Assembly: GCA_034190875.2 (NCBI GenBank)
Contig: CM067355.1
Span: forward strand, 29,485,086-29,549,085
Direction: 5' to 3'
DNA from: Urechis unicinctus
Taxonomy: Eukaryota; Annelida; Polychaeta; Xenopneusta; Urechidae
Length of the DNA: 64,000 nucleotides
Numbering within the stretch: the first letter of the stretch is position 1; every line of letters starts with the position of its first letter. Of this stretch, positions 42,101 to 53,249 are shown in pieces. Position numbers and translations under genes: made by a program. Under the pieces are notes generated by a model. That model searched no databases and was not told where the DNA came from. It worked only from the letters and a program-made list of their open reading frames with translations.

Positions 42101-45100
42101 TATGCCATGCACAGCCAATCATCTAGCTTTTCGAAAAAGTGTCATTTGTTCCTGTTTTGGTATGTGGCTTGTATCAGCATATCTCATCTTTGGTGGATAT
42201 CATATTTGAATTTTATGTGAGACGTTTAGTGCTTTTCAGTTATCGCCGGTACAGAGACAAATTTGCTCATCAACAAATAAAGTGTAGAACCTGAAAGCTC
42301 ACAACAGGCGAGTAGCTGTAAAATATATATTGTCTGCTGTTAATTTTGATGAACGCATTACTACCACCTTGCAAAGTTTTACTGCCATCCTTGGCGGACG
42401 CTTTACACGCAAAGAGGCATCAAAGATTAGTGTCAGGAACTTTGAACAGGAAGAACTAGCATTTCGTACAGACACAAATGGATATTTTACTAGGGGGAAT
42501 TCAGGTCATAGCCATTTTGTATCCCAGGCAGCTTACCCAAGTGCCTGACGTAATTTATGGTGACCAGGGGTACTTGTGATTTAAGAGCCTTTTGGAGGCT
42601 TTGGGTTTACCCCAGAAAGTAAACCTCTCCAACCTTCACCGACAAACTAACAAAGGCATGGTCGTGATGATTGATGAAGTGTCTTCCGGCATTGTGTCAC
42701 TAGAAAGTGAAAGACGTATAACATCACTGTCTTGCCCTTGTCAAATGTCACAAAGTGATCAAGTTAGGCTGCGACTATTTTCATGTCGGTGTCTGACGGA
42801 AATGTCACAGACCAGAAAGATAAATGCATTTTCTCTCTTTCTTGTGTTTGAATTACCTGACAATTCAGGCTTGCACAAAGTGTCTCAATGATTAACGTAA
42901 AACGTACGCCTTGAGTACTGCATATCGTATTTGGAAAGGCACCAACCAGGTAATCCATATAACCCATTTACTGAATTATAAATAATGTTGATCCATAGTC
43001 TCTTGTGAATATTATTTCCACACAGCGAAATATATTAGTCCGGAATATTTCTGGAAGTTCAAGGTCATTATTTGGGATCCAAACTGTAACGCACATTACA
43101 GGTGCAAAAGCCCATAATGTTCTCAGGGTGATTTGTATATTGCTCGTTACCAATTTCGGGTAATATTGATCCAGCCTGATGAGTACTATAACTCATGCAA
43201 TAATTCTTCTACATCATCTAATCGCCCTATAGTTATAGTCCTCGCTTTTTTAAAAAGGATAACGCCAGTACAAAGCGAGGAGTAATTCGCATATTACGTT
43301 AATGGGGATTTCTTAAAACAAATTAGCTTCGATGATGCATTGCTTTTGACACTAACGGAATATACAGTCGTTTGCTTGCTGTTTTACACCTTCGCCGTTA
43401 CTATTTGCATCTATTTTCTGGAGTACTTAAGATCCTTGGCTCATTAGTGTCCTACAGTTTCTTAAATTCTTTATTTTATCATTAACATCACACATGCATT
43501 GAACGTTGGGAATGATATACGCAGCGGATATTACTTCCGAACTCATTGCTCAAGTATTTTGTCTGCCAGTGTGTCGAATGTGAATGAAAGTTTATCATAA
43601 GCTGATGTGCCAATTATTCCGTTCCAACATATAATTTGGAAGTTTTCGGTAAACTCCTAAAAGAAAAGCAGTCGAATATAAGTTAAATATGTTTTGCATT
43701 TGATGAGGTCTGAATTAAATACAGATTGAGGTGTTGTGTGTATGAGCGACATTTTGTTGCATGGCATTTTTGCTTGATCGTAACCAATCAGGAATTCACG
43801 TTGCAGTTCATCAATCACATCGACCAAGGTCCAGTACAGGCACGTCTGTAATGCTTTCATTGTAAGCCATGTAAGCATTGGTGACACATCAGAGACTTTT
43901 CTGTCACGACAGCAACAATGCTTAACTGGCCAAAGTTGCTGATGGAAAATTGCATATGTTCGTACTGCTAGTAGAGGCATTTGAAGTGAACCATCATGCA
44001 TGTATAAGCTCGGTATTGTTTGTTTTTAAAAAAAGACAATGCACATTGGCAACCATCCAAGCACGCATATAAAAACCTCCAGCAAGTTACATCAGTCGCA
44101 TAATCTTTTGTCGGAAAATCGCATACAGTCTCATTTAAAGTAACATACACCTTTAGGATTGAGATTTAATTTACGTTTCCAAAAGGTCCGATATATGCTA
44201 TCTTTAAAAACCAAAGCTATTACTCAATATCGATTCCAAACGATACCATCACAAGCACGTTCAGCGATTAACAGAATCTGGCTACTTTCATCCAATTTAT
44301 GCTGCGTTGGTTTGATTGCACAGGTACGCATTCATCCAATACCAGAAACTTGATACAGGGGTTATTCAAGGTAGATTTAACTAAAATCAGTTATCAAGTT
44401 TTAACGCGTAATGAAAACTGAGGGCCAATAGCGCAATGGATCGAATCACTTTTGTAATTTTAAGACAATGTTATATGCGCATCGTTTCACGCTGAAAATT
44501 ATATTTCCTGAATGCAACGCTATATCTCAATTGCTTGATACTACAGCCACTATTTCTACCTCAAAACACAAGGTCTTGCATATTCAGAAAATTAATAGAT
44601 CTACTTATGTTCATATTCAATGCAATTTGCCAATAATAAACAGATACGTACGTTTTGATAATGACCAGCTATGATTTCAACGATTTGTTCATCAGATTTG
44701 GATCGCTTACGCATCTACATCAACAAGATCACCCGTATCAGATGTTATGCTTGAATAAATAAATTGTGTAGCTTATTTATAAATGTCTTATTATATACCA
44801 GTAAACAATGGTGAAACCCTGACCCCATCAAACTTTTCATATCGTGTTTATAATATATGCTACTTGCATATTATAAGCATATGTATTGTGTATGGTGTCT
44901 TTATTGACCCTCATCAGGAACGATTTATGTTTGTTCACCAGATACACCTTACTTATTGCAACAGCAACAATCTTCGGTAAGTAATGCAGGAGTAAAAGAC
45001 TAATAAGACTCCCGGTATTTAGTAGTAAAAATGGGGATGCTGTTACCCCACATTATTAAAATATCAAAGAATGTGATAGATGACGAGGACGGTCACTACC

Positions 45101-45267
45101 CGCACATGTAGGAAATCAAACTATTGTTTTCCGAATTTTGTTGCATGAGTGTTTTTGTCAATGATTCTTATTTGGTAATACGTGCGTTATAGAGGGAATA
45201 TGCATTCAACGATATTGGCGTGAAAATTTAAAGAAAAGCATTTCTAGATATCCAAAACCAACTCCTA
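39181..45267. other. Intergenic DNA with a few unassigned open frames
   Basis: No gene recognised. The most protein-like frames are 42,330-42,548 (+), 42,592-42,891 (+, including LPQKVNLSNLHRQTNKGMVV) and 44,001-43,657 (-). None shows a known domain or a convincing start or splice site. They could be exon or old transposon fragments, but chance ORFs of this length are expected. Confidence 0.35.
42330..42891 (+). other. Two adjacent open frames, possible exon remnants
   Basis: Frame one (42,330-42,548) includes KEASKISVRNFEQEELAFRT. Frame two (42,592-42,891) follows 44 bp later in another frame and reads about 99 codons. A CAG|GTCATAG donor-like site lies near 42,505. The amino-acid mix is less biased than in neighbouring random frames, but no family was recognised. 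They could be parts of one gene separated by a frameshift or intron, or coincidence. Confidence 0.15.
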
Positions 45268-45335
45268 ATCTCTCTCTCGCACTCTCTCTCTCTACTTCTC
45301 TCCCCTCTCTCTCTCTCTTTCTCTCTCTCTCTCTT
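45268..45335. repeat. CT-rich microsatellite
   Basis: About 70 bp of CT dinucleotides with a few A, G and CC interruptions, immediately upstream of the coding-like repeat copy at about 45.4 kb. Confidence 0.93.
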
Positions 45336-45409
45336 AAGATATATCTGCAGCGTCAGCTATGTAAGATATTGCACCAAATCCTGTAATTTCAATGAATGTA
45401 GAATTGACA

Positions 45410-45755
45410 CGATGGATGAGTCTTATGCCCATGGGACTCTGTGTCGCCAGCCATACACCGTTTTGCAATAACGCCACTGGGTACAATAATTGAAGACATC
45501 ATAAACCATCATTTAGTGCACTGAAGCACTTAAATGACTTGGTGGCAATGCAAGCAGACGATGACCTTTAGTCAATGGAACAAAGCTAGACACCGAGGTA
45601 ATCTCTTATCAGCGCTCTGCAATCGCTGGTCAATTGTTGGAAAACGTGTCAACAGTCATCGCAGCGATACAATTTGTGTGGCATTGCTAACAATATATAA
45701 TTGGCGTAAAGGAATAATACCGTGATTGATCAAATGTCTGCAACAGATTTGGAAC
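45410..45755 (+). pseudogene. Dispersed coding-like repeat, decayed copy 1
   Basis: Aligns by eye with 63,594-63,885 over about 300 bp. Conserved pieces include TTGTTGGAAAA, GTCAACAG, TCATCGCA and TGGCATTGC. One frame gives PSFSALKHLND...MQAD, matching PTFSVLQYING...VQAS in the other copy, mostly with conservative changes. Further on, YQRSAIAGQLLEN matches YRRFEIGGKLLEK. Here the frame is broken by TAG codons and a length change that is not a multiple of three, so this copy cannot encode the full product. The family was not recognised; it may be a transposon ORF or a duplicated gene fragment. Confidence 0.45.
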
Positions 45756-48700
45756 AGTCATTAAATATAATCGTGCAACTTTACATATTTGGAATTCGCC
45801 AGCTTATGTGACACAATCCCAAATGTAAAGGACACTTCCACGTGTAACCCGCACAAGATACGTTTTTTTAAACCCCAGGAACTGAGTTTCCATGCGACGC
45901 ATCTCCTACTGGAAGGATTAGTATTTTTTAGTGGTGGTGCTCTCCTCAAATATTCCGATATTTAACCAATTTACCTTACTCATAGGACACTAACAAAGTT
46001 GAGTGCATTTGATGCACGCCCCCGGATCACAGAACATTCATTGAAGGTCTGATCAGTATTACAATTCGTGGCCATGGAAATAAGTCATCAAAATAACCCT
46101 TGTTATTGATGTATGCAGCAATACAAACGAACGCGTTCTCAATGTAATGCTACCCAACATCGAATAAAAATCACCGTTCACTAGCCAATACTTAATAGCA
46201 GCAGTGTTGACCTCGCTATAATACCAACGATAAAAATATCCCTTTGCTTTACTTTTGTAATATGTGTCCTCTCAGTACTTCAAATCATTCTGCCTATTTG
46301 TTACTCAAAATAGGCATTCTCACAAACTACTGATTGGGTCATTATTTAATTGATAACCAACCGATTGGTGGTACATCATATCCTGTTTAAATTTAATGGC
46401 ATGCGACAGCTAAAACTGCTAGTCATCAGGTATATGCAAAACATGATTAATTCTATGCCACACTAGTAGGTTATTATTTAGCTACACGTTCCGATATTCT
46501 TTTATTATTAACATCAATACAAAATTGTCGCCATTCCTACAACTGTGGATGTCACCTGCAACATCATGGATCTGCAGTTACACATCGAAAGCACTTAGCT
46601 GTCGGACAATTTCCAGCCAAATATTGATGTAACTGGCTAAATAATTCTCATATGGAAATATCTTGTCCCATCATAAGAGGGTGGTGTATTGCATGGAAAC
46701 GTTGACGTTGACTGCACGTGACCGCTATAATTCATGTCAAATTTATTAACTTTACGCGATCATTCGTGGTGATAGTGGATTACCTTTGAAATGACGTCCT
46801 AACCGATTGAATCTTGACCTCTCAATGGAACGATAAAACCATCATACACAAGATTGACCGCCATGTGGATTGTAATTTGAAATGGTTAACAATGACGGTT
46901 TCATTCGTGGGAATGACGGGTTTTCAGTGGTGCAAAATATATTCACACCTATCAACAAAAGCACATAATTATGTTGGTAACTGATTCTATCGATAATTGA
47001 ATAGTACGGGTAAGCAAGAAACATATTCAGGCATTGGAACTATTGATGGCACAGGGGTTATGTCTGTTCTGAATAGCCGAGATACATCTGCCTTCGCCAA
47101 ACGCACACTACATGCTGCGAAGACAGTCGTTCTATCATGCCCGTTGAGCTCTTCATATAGTGGTTAATATAAGCAGCTTCGCCGCGAGTGAAAATTGCTG
47201 ATGGATGATCACAGAGCCAAAATCGGTTAATCTGAAATGCCTATTATACAAGCAGCTACAAAATAAAATTGCAGCTAGCTTCTATGTTATTTAAATGTAT
47301 CAAAATATGAGGCCAATAACAATTTATTCAAATGAGTTACAAACAAAATGATTGAGACCTATAGTTACATTTAGGAGTGCAAAATAGTTGAAAGGCAATG
47401 AAGTGACAATATTTGCAAAAACGTGGGTAACATTCCCGTTTGCATTATTCATGATACAACGTTAACACACAACATGCATAGGTTATTTACATCAGGTTTA
47501 CATGATGATCAATATCATGGCTATGTTATCAACCATTGCTTGCTTTAAATGACTACCTATAAATGCAAATATTTGCTGCAGCAGCATTTGTACCAAAACA
47601 GTGGTGTATAGTGCATTGAATTAAGTGGTCGTGTTGTGTGCGACCTTAAAAACATATATATGTAAACACTCACCAATGACGCGTATTTTATTCATTATTC
47701 GACAAGATCCGATGGTAGCTACATAGACAGGCATAGACAAATATTTTTCGAATTGAAGCATATACAGCACGATTAGAATTAGGTATATGTCGGTTCATGG
47801 GCTGCAAAGTGTTTATCATAGAACCGGCGCAAATTGAAATGCTACGTTGAAGTCCTCAAAATCACAATGCCGTTAAGAGCCTAAGCGCCTTGTCAACATA
47901 TCATGCATTATCTTATTCACTCAGCCGTTTTGTGCGTTGCTGAAGTTATAAGCATCGCAACGTCATATCAACGCTCTGCACAAATCTTTTTAATTACTGG
48001 AATGTAATAAATTCATCATCTTCGAAAATATTATCCACTTTTAAGTGCAGACTATAAGCGAACGCCGTGTTCAACTACCAAATTCCATCCAATATTGTCG
48101 TCTTCTCTGACCTACTAGTAAAGCGATTTTCAAGGCAATCAATACTCGAGATTTAACTTGTCCTGATATTCTCACTATGGAGAGCGACTTATACTGCAGT
48201 AATGCAAGGAGCATACTTTCCTTTCAATATTGCTTACCTGCAATAACAACTTTTGTAGTAAGCAAATATTTAGACAGTATTGATTCAATTCACCTTCAAG
48301 CAACAACAACCAGAAATTAAATCATTGTTTGTAACGATTCATATCACCAGGCAGACATGCATCGTGCAACGGCTATTCAGCTATTTGGGAGTACATATAA
48401 GTTTGCAATTATGTTCAACGTAATAATGGGACCAACAATTCCGCCTCTGCTAATTGAGCTGGCATCATTGTGCGCGGAATGGTATTAGTCAGGTAATGGG
48501 TTTGGCTCGCTTTGCTACATGTAACAATCGCAAGGCCTGTTCTTGTCAACATGACAGTGGCAACTGAGCATCAAATCTATAAATACGACTCGTAGTTACG
48601 TCAAGCTCTGTCTGTTTACCGGTATTATCCACCAACGCGTACCGTTGCTTCATCCCACTAATTATAAGATCTTTTCACCATTCAGAATCATCTGCATTTA

Positions 48701-49594
48701 TGTAAGGTGTGTGACCGTGCAAAACCATTTCATGAGATTATGAATAATAATCTGACGATGATATTCACGAGACAGAGACTAACATGGACAGTGTAGCGAT
48801 GCAGACGAATTGCTGCTTTATTACTAAGAGACGAAGAGCACCCGTCACGACGACAATCATTAACGCAATAGCTTTTCAAAAATAATTTGATGACCTCCTA
48901 GACATCTTTAGACATTCCAGGAATTAGAACATTCACGAATAAAAATGCCCGAATATATTGATATATGTCGAGACCACGCTCACACTTTACCTGAAAAACT
49001 CGTCACTTTGATTAAATTTGACATATTACATCATGGGAACAATATTTTAATTATTGATGTTAGTTTATTGTAGCTTAGTGTCGCATGCTATTAGTTTGTG
49101 TCAAATGAGTGTGATATTACCGACAAAATGACAGTGCTGATCTCACTTCATTCATCAAATATATTATGCATTTTACTGTAGTAGGTTGTCAGCTTCACTA
49201 TCTACTCCCTATCACAAAAAGCTAGACTATCTCTACATCTTCATTCATTAACGTTTCGAGAGTTCATGTAAACAGTTGAATGGCTCACTAACCAAAGCTA
49301 CGGTGTGTGAATCTTTATTTGGGACATGTCTCTGTGGGAAGAATCCAATGCAGTTTTGATTATCGATCTTGATGATTAAACTGACTCGTTCCGGTAGCAC
49401 AGCGATCCACGTTAAATCAAACAACCACGGGAGAATGGAGCAAGTGAAAATTGATATACAGTGCATGACCCTTTCGTAGTAAGACCAATCGCTTTGATCA
49501 CGGTAGTGATTGCCCTTCATACACGATTTACCAATGTATTGCGATGAATAACGGCACAGTCACATATATACAGCCCGATAAGAGGAACCTCTGC
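45756..49594. other. Intergenic DNA, no gene recognised
   Basis: Nothing recognisable on either strand. A minus-strand frame at 49,520-49,248 (90 codons) lacks any identifiable domain. Confidence 0.5.
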
Positions 49595-50576
49595 TTAAGG
49601 TGGGTTCACACTATGAACGTTTGTACCAGTGTTGGCCAGCGTTTGAAAGTCTAAGAAATGAGCCCAAACGTCGGCGAAATTACGTTCGCGAGAAGGATAT
49701 TTTTCATTCACACTACGAACGTTTTATATCCGGCGCAAATCAACTTTTACGAACGTTTCCCAGCGTTTGCTAGCTTTTGACAGCGCTTACCAGCGTTGTA
49801 TTTCTTTTCTATTAGCGTAGGCGAACTTTTGCCAACGCAGATGTAGCGTATGTGCAGCGGTCGCCGACTTAGTCCAACTTAGACGAACGAATACTCAACG
49901 TAGCTAAGCTGAGGTCAGCGTCAAGCAACGTCTATATATAGCCGAACTTTTGACACTTACTGGCAGTCTTGTTTTGATTGAAGAAGTGGCCACATCTCTC
50001 CATCTCCCTTCTGTGTATTTGGTTGCCGTAAAGCTTAGCTGTATACATGCCAGGGAGAGGCAAAAAACAAAAGAATGTGTCGAAGAAGAGGCCTACCAAG
50101 AGAGACGAGGACAAAGAATCATTAGAGCAAGCTGTTGCTGTTCCTTCCACAGTCCGGGAGCGTGACCCCTCACAGGAGAGGTCTCCCACAAGGTCGTCGA
50201 GGTCCGTCACGCCTCCCGCAGTGTCATCCAAGTCGGAGAAGAAACAGGATCGCAAAGACTACACCCTCACAAAGTAATTTCCACCTGCGTCTCAGTCGAC
50301 GTTTGCCAACAGAGTCCTACTTAGGCAAACTCTGCAAAACTTAATCCAGCATTCATGAACGTTTACGAACGGATCACAACTTACACCAACATTTGTTTCC
50401 AAACGTCGGCAAAGTTTTTGCATGTTAAAATTTTTCAACGAACACAACGTTCGTCAGCATTCGCCAGCGAACATCAACTCTTATAAACTTTTAGCAACTT
50501 TTACTAGCGGAGCTGGACGTTTGCCCAAACGTCGGAAAACGTCTGTCTAAATGTCGTAGTGTGAACCCAGCATTAA
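49595..50576. mobile_element. Non-autonomous TIR DNA transposon, PIF/Harbinger-like
   Basis: An element of about 975 bp. Its ends are inverted: TGGGTTCACACTA at 49,601-49,613 and its exact complement at 50,557-50,569, with weaker matches outward. TTAA flanks both sides (49,595-49,598 and 50,573-50,576), fitting a TTA/TAA target duplication (PIF/Harbinger) or TTAA (piggyBac). Inside are many subterminal repeats built on AACGTT, CCAGCGTTTG and CAAACGTCGG in both orientations. The 18-base motif at the left end recurs with one mismatch at 49,707-49,724. No transposase is present. The centre holds a TATATATA box (49,933) and a small basic ORF, so it looks like an internally deleted derivative. Confidence 0.75.
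50047..50277 (+). CDS. Small basic ORF inside the TIR element (truncated)
   Basis: 76 codons. The N-terminus MPGRGKKQKNVSKKRP is strongly basic, followed by an acidic patch, then a Ser/Pro/Arg-rich stretch (about residues 42-62), then KKQDRKDYTLTK. It has no transmembrane or signal sequence; nuclear or DNA-binding character is inferred from composition. A TATA box lies 107-114 bp upstream of the ATG. The stop overlaps a donor-like AA|GTAATT, so the original gene probably continued into exons that were deleted. In Harbinger elements a second gene encodes a Myb/SANT- or MADF-like DNA-binding protein, and this may be its 5' end. That is an inference; no domain is complete enough to prove it. Confidence 0.45.
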   Translation: MPGRGKKQKNVSKKRPTKRDEDKESLEQAVAVPSTVRERDPSQERSPTRSSRSVTPPAVSSKSEKKQDRKDYTLTK

Positions 50577-53100
50577 GTAGAGTGAGTCACGTGAAAGCTC
50601 CGCCTTGTACGGTCGGTCCAAATTAAAAACATGCCCGTTTAAAATGGATTGGTGTGGTCTTTAAAATATCATATCAAATGCCAATAAAAGTGGCAGGCAT
50701 CATTGTAACGCTGCAAGTCTTACATTCACTAGGTTCACACGGTGCTTTTGATTAATTGCTATAAATTTTCCAAACTAACGAAAGGATAGATTGCTGACAT
50801 GGATAACAGTCAAGCAGCCCACTATAATGTGTTAATATAATGCGCAATGGTTTAGATGGTTTGGGCTAAGTCAAATATTTGTCTATGAAAGTGCTTTCGT
50901 AAGGTCGGCCAAAACCACTTTCTGAACAAACCCTGCCAGACATAAATATCAACCTCAATGCAGAGCGGGTTAGCGGGGAGAGGTTATGCATGATATTTCT
51001 ATGAGACTGGTAAAATTGCAGTTTTCGAATAAGCATTTGTGTACACCACGATTAATGATTGATGACAATAATGCGGAGTTAAGACATGCTGAGAACTGAA
51101 GAGTGGTTTCGACGTTGCCTAGCAAGCTGCTTGGCACCTTTGAAATCAAATGTTTAAAGTTTTCAGGCTTTTAATCATTATGAGGCGCTGTGGTCCTTCG
51201 CTATTGTTGTTGTCGGAAGAAAGTACGCTTGCATACTCGTGTGAAATAACATGATTGATATGCCGACAAAAACTCGGTAATGATGTTATCTTTGACCCAT
51301 CCTGACTGACCCGTCAAGCGGTGACCGTCCCCTTCTTTATTAACAATTGCACAAACATTGCAGTCGAGTAGTGACTGCGAAGCGGATATAGCGAGGGTGT
51401 TTCTGTTTAAATCTCTAGCGAACCTCGGGCAATACTTTCACTTGTAAATAACAACGACCTCGATGTTCCTACTTCATTTTATATATTACAGTGCTATATG
51501 TTGGGACGAAAGGTACTGTTCTAGAGCGCACATAATGATTAAAAGCCAAAATTCATCCGTTTGTTTGTGTCAGGGAGTTGTCGTTTGTACGTGAACTGAT
51601 ATGAAGAAATGATATACTTTTTTACTGTACAACATTTGTATTCTGCTTGTAGCGCATACATTGTCGGAATGCATATGTTCTTCTGACGATGAATTGAATG
51701 GATTAGCCAAGGGTAAAAAAGCCATGCTGTGTTTTCAGGACGTATAACCATCAGATGTTGAAACTACATATTGGACAGACTCGTCGATTATCATATTACT
51801 ATGATTGGCATAATTATTCTGTAAGGACACTGCAAAAACTAAAAGCACAATTACATGTAGCTACACGATTATTAAATGCAAGCATGATCCCGGTATGTAA
51901 ACATGTTATATGCTTATAATTTTGAATGTATTTGCTCGCTGCGTAGTCTATCTTCAGAAAAACAATGTGCTGTTACTTTGGAAGACCGTGACAAAATGTT
52001 ATTAGTCACATGCATGCTTGGCTATGGTAATTGGGCCTTCAATGTCAACATCAAACAACTATATGAAACTTGACCAGGCTTTCACACTGGCTTTTGGAAC
52101 TTCAAGACAGCCTGAATAATGTTAAAATCATGAGGTGTGTCGTGAAATGTAATGTTATACAACATTGGCTACCTTTTGTGCCAACCTATATTGTCAAGTA
52201 GAACATCCGATATAAGCACTTAGCTGAAATTACATCTTCAATCATCGATGATATATTGCATTCGAGCATAGCTTTTTAGTAGGCCGTTATGGGATATCAC
52301 AATGGTCAGTAGGCTTCACATAATGTCATTATTAACAAGCTGTCATCATCAAATATGCGAGGTCATAATCAAAGCCATTTGACAGGAATTTCGTTTAGGA
52401 ATTCAACTAATGGTTTATGTTTGAAGTAGAAAATATTTACATCAGGATTCATGCTAGCTTGTATGAAGTTTAATATGGAGAACCCCGAGAAGGTTCATAT
52501 CCCAAATTGAAAAGAATGGCAGAGGCTTTCATTTACAGTATGGAGTTGGAAACATAAACCGATCACTGATGACCAGCAACAACCCATCTAGAATGAAGAT
52601 AATCATAAACACTAGGCCTTTTACATAATGCGTGATATGCAAACTACTAAGATACTGAGTATTGAATAGTACAAAGTGGCAATAAAATGTAAGCTAAAAG
52701 TTGGTAACTATATAGCGCTTAACATTGCGAACCATTGTTGATCATAGCAAAACGAGCAAACATATAAATTCATGTATGTATAGGAAACATTCAACCACTA
52801 AATGGGTTTCGAGAGGACACGATAGGTCTTCTGTGTAAATTGGTTATTCGGGATGGCTGGACAATCACTGAGCAATACAATAATAATAATGAAATGTTAT
52901 GATCATTTTGCTCATGCGATCATTGAATACTGTACTCATTTTTCACAGCGATGACGTACGAAGCGGCCTTCGTATTTGCTGACGAATTACACTCGAGTTA
53001 AGCTCTTGCGCCGGTCAGACTGGGACGTGTCGCCGTGCGGCCAAAACAAAAATCCCTCGCAGTTATTGCTTCGGATACATAGCTAGTCATTGAGGTTAGA
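50577..53100. other. Intergenic DNA, no gene recognised
   Basis: Nothing recognisable in any frame. Short ORFs only; no repeats of note. Confidence 0.5.
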
Positions 53101-53122
53101 CTTATATATTCTATGCAGCTAG

Positions 53123-53247
53123 CGATTGTCAACTGCCGAACATGGTACGGTTGATCCTACGGATAGCAGGGATCTCGCTAAGACAATGTTCGACAATACA
53201 GTGTACAGACTTCTTGACAATAACCGACTATGGCATCTGGGCTTAAA
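53123..53247 (+). other. Possible exon with strong splice donor
   Basis: An open frame runs from just after TAG (53,120-53,122) to a strong donor AAA|GTAAGT at 53,248. It reads AEHGTVDPTDSRDLAKTMFD then NTVYRLLDNNRLWHLGLK. An in-frame ATG (53,186, context GACAATGT) would make it a short first coding exon; alternatively the preceding CTAG is an acceptor. The segment and the 150 bp upstream are GC-richer than the surroundings, with TGACGTAC at about 52,952 and TATATA at 53,103, so a promoter is possible. No family was recognised and no convincing next exon was found; CTTCTGCAG|GTTTTC near 53,402 is one option. Confidence 0.25.
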
Positions 53248-53249
53248 GT

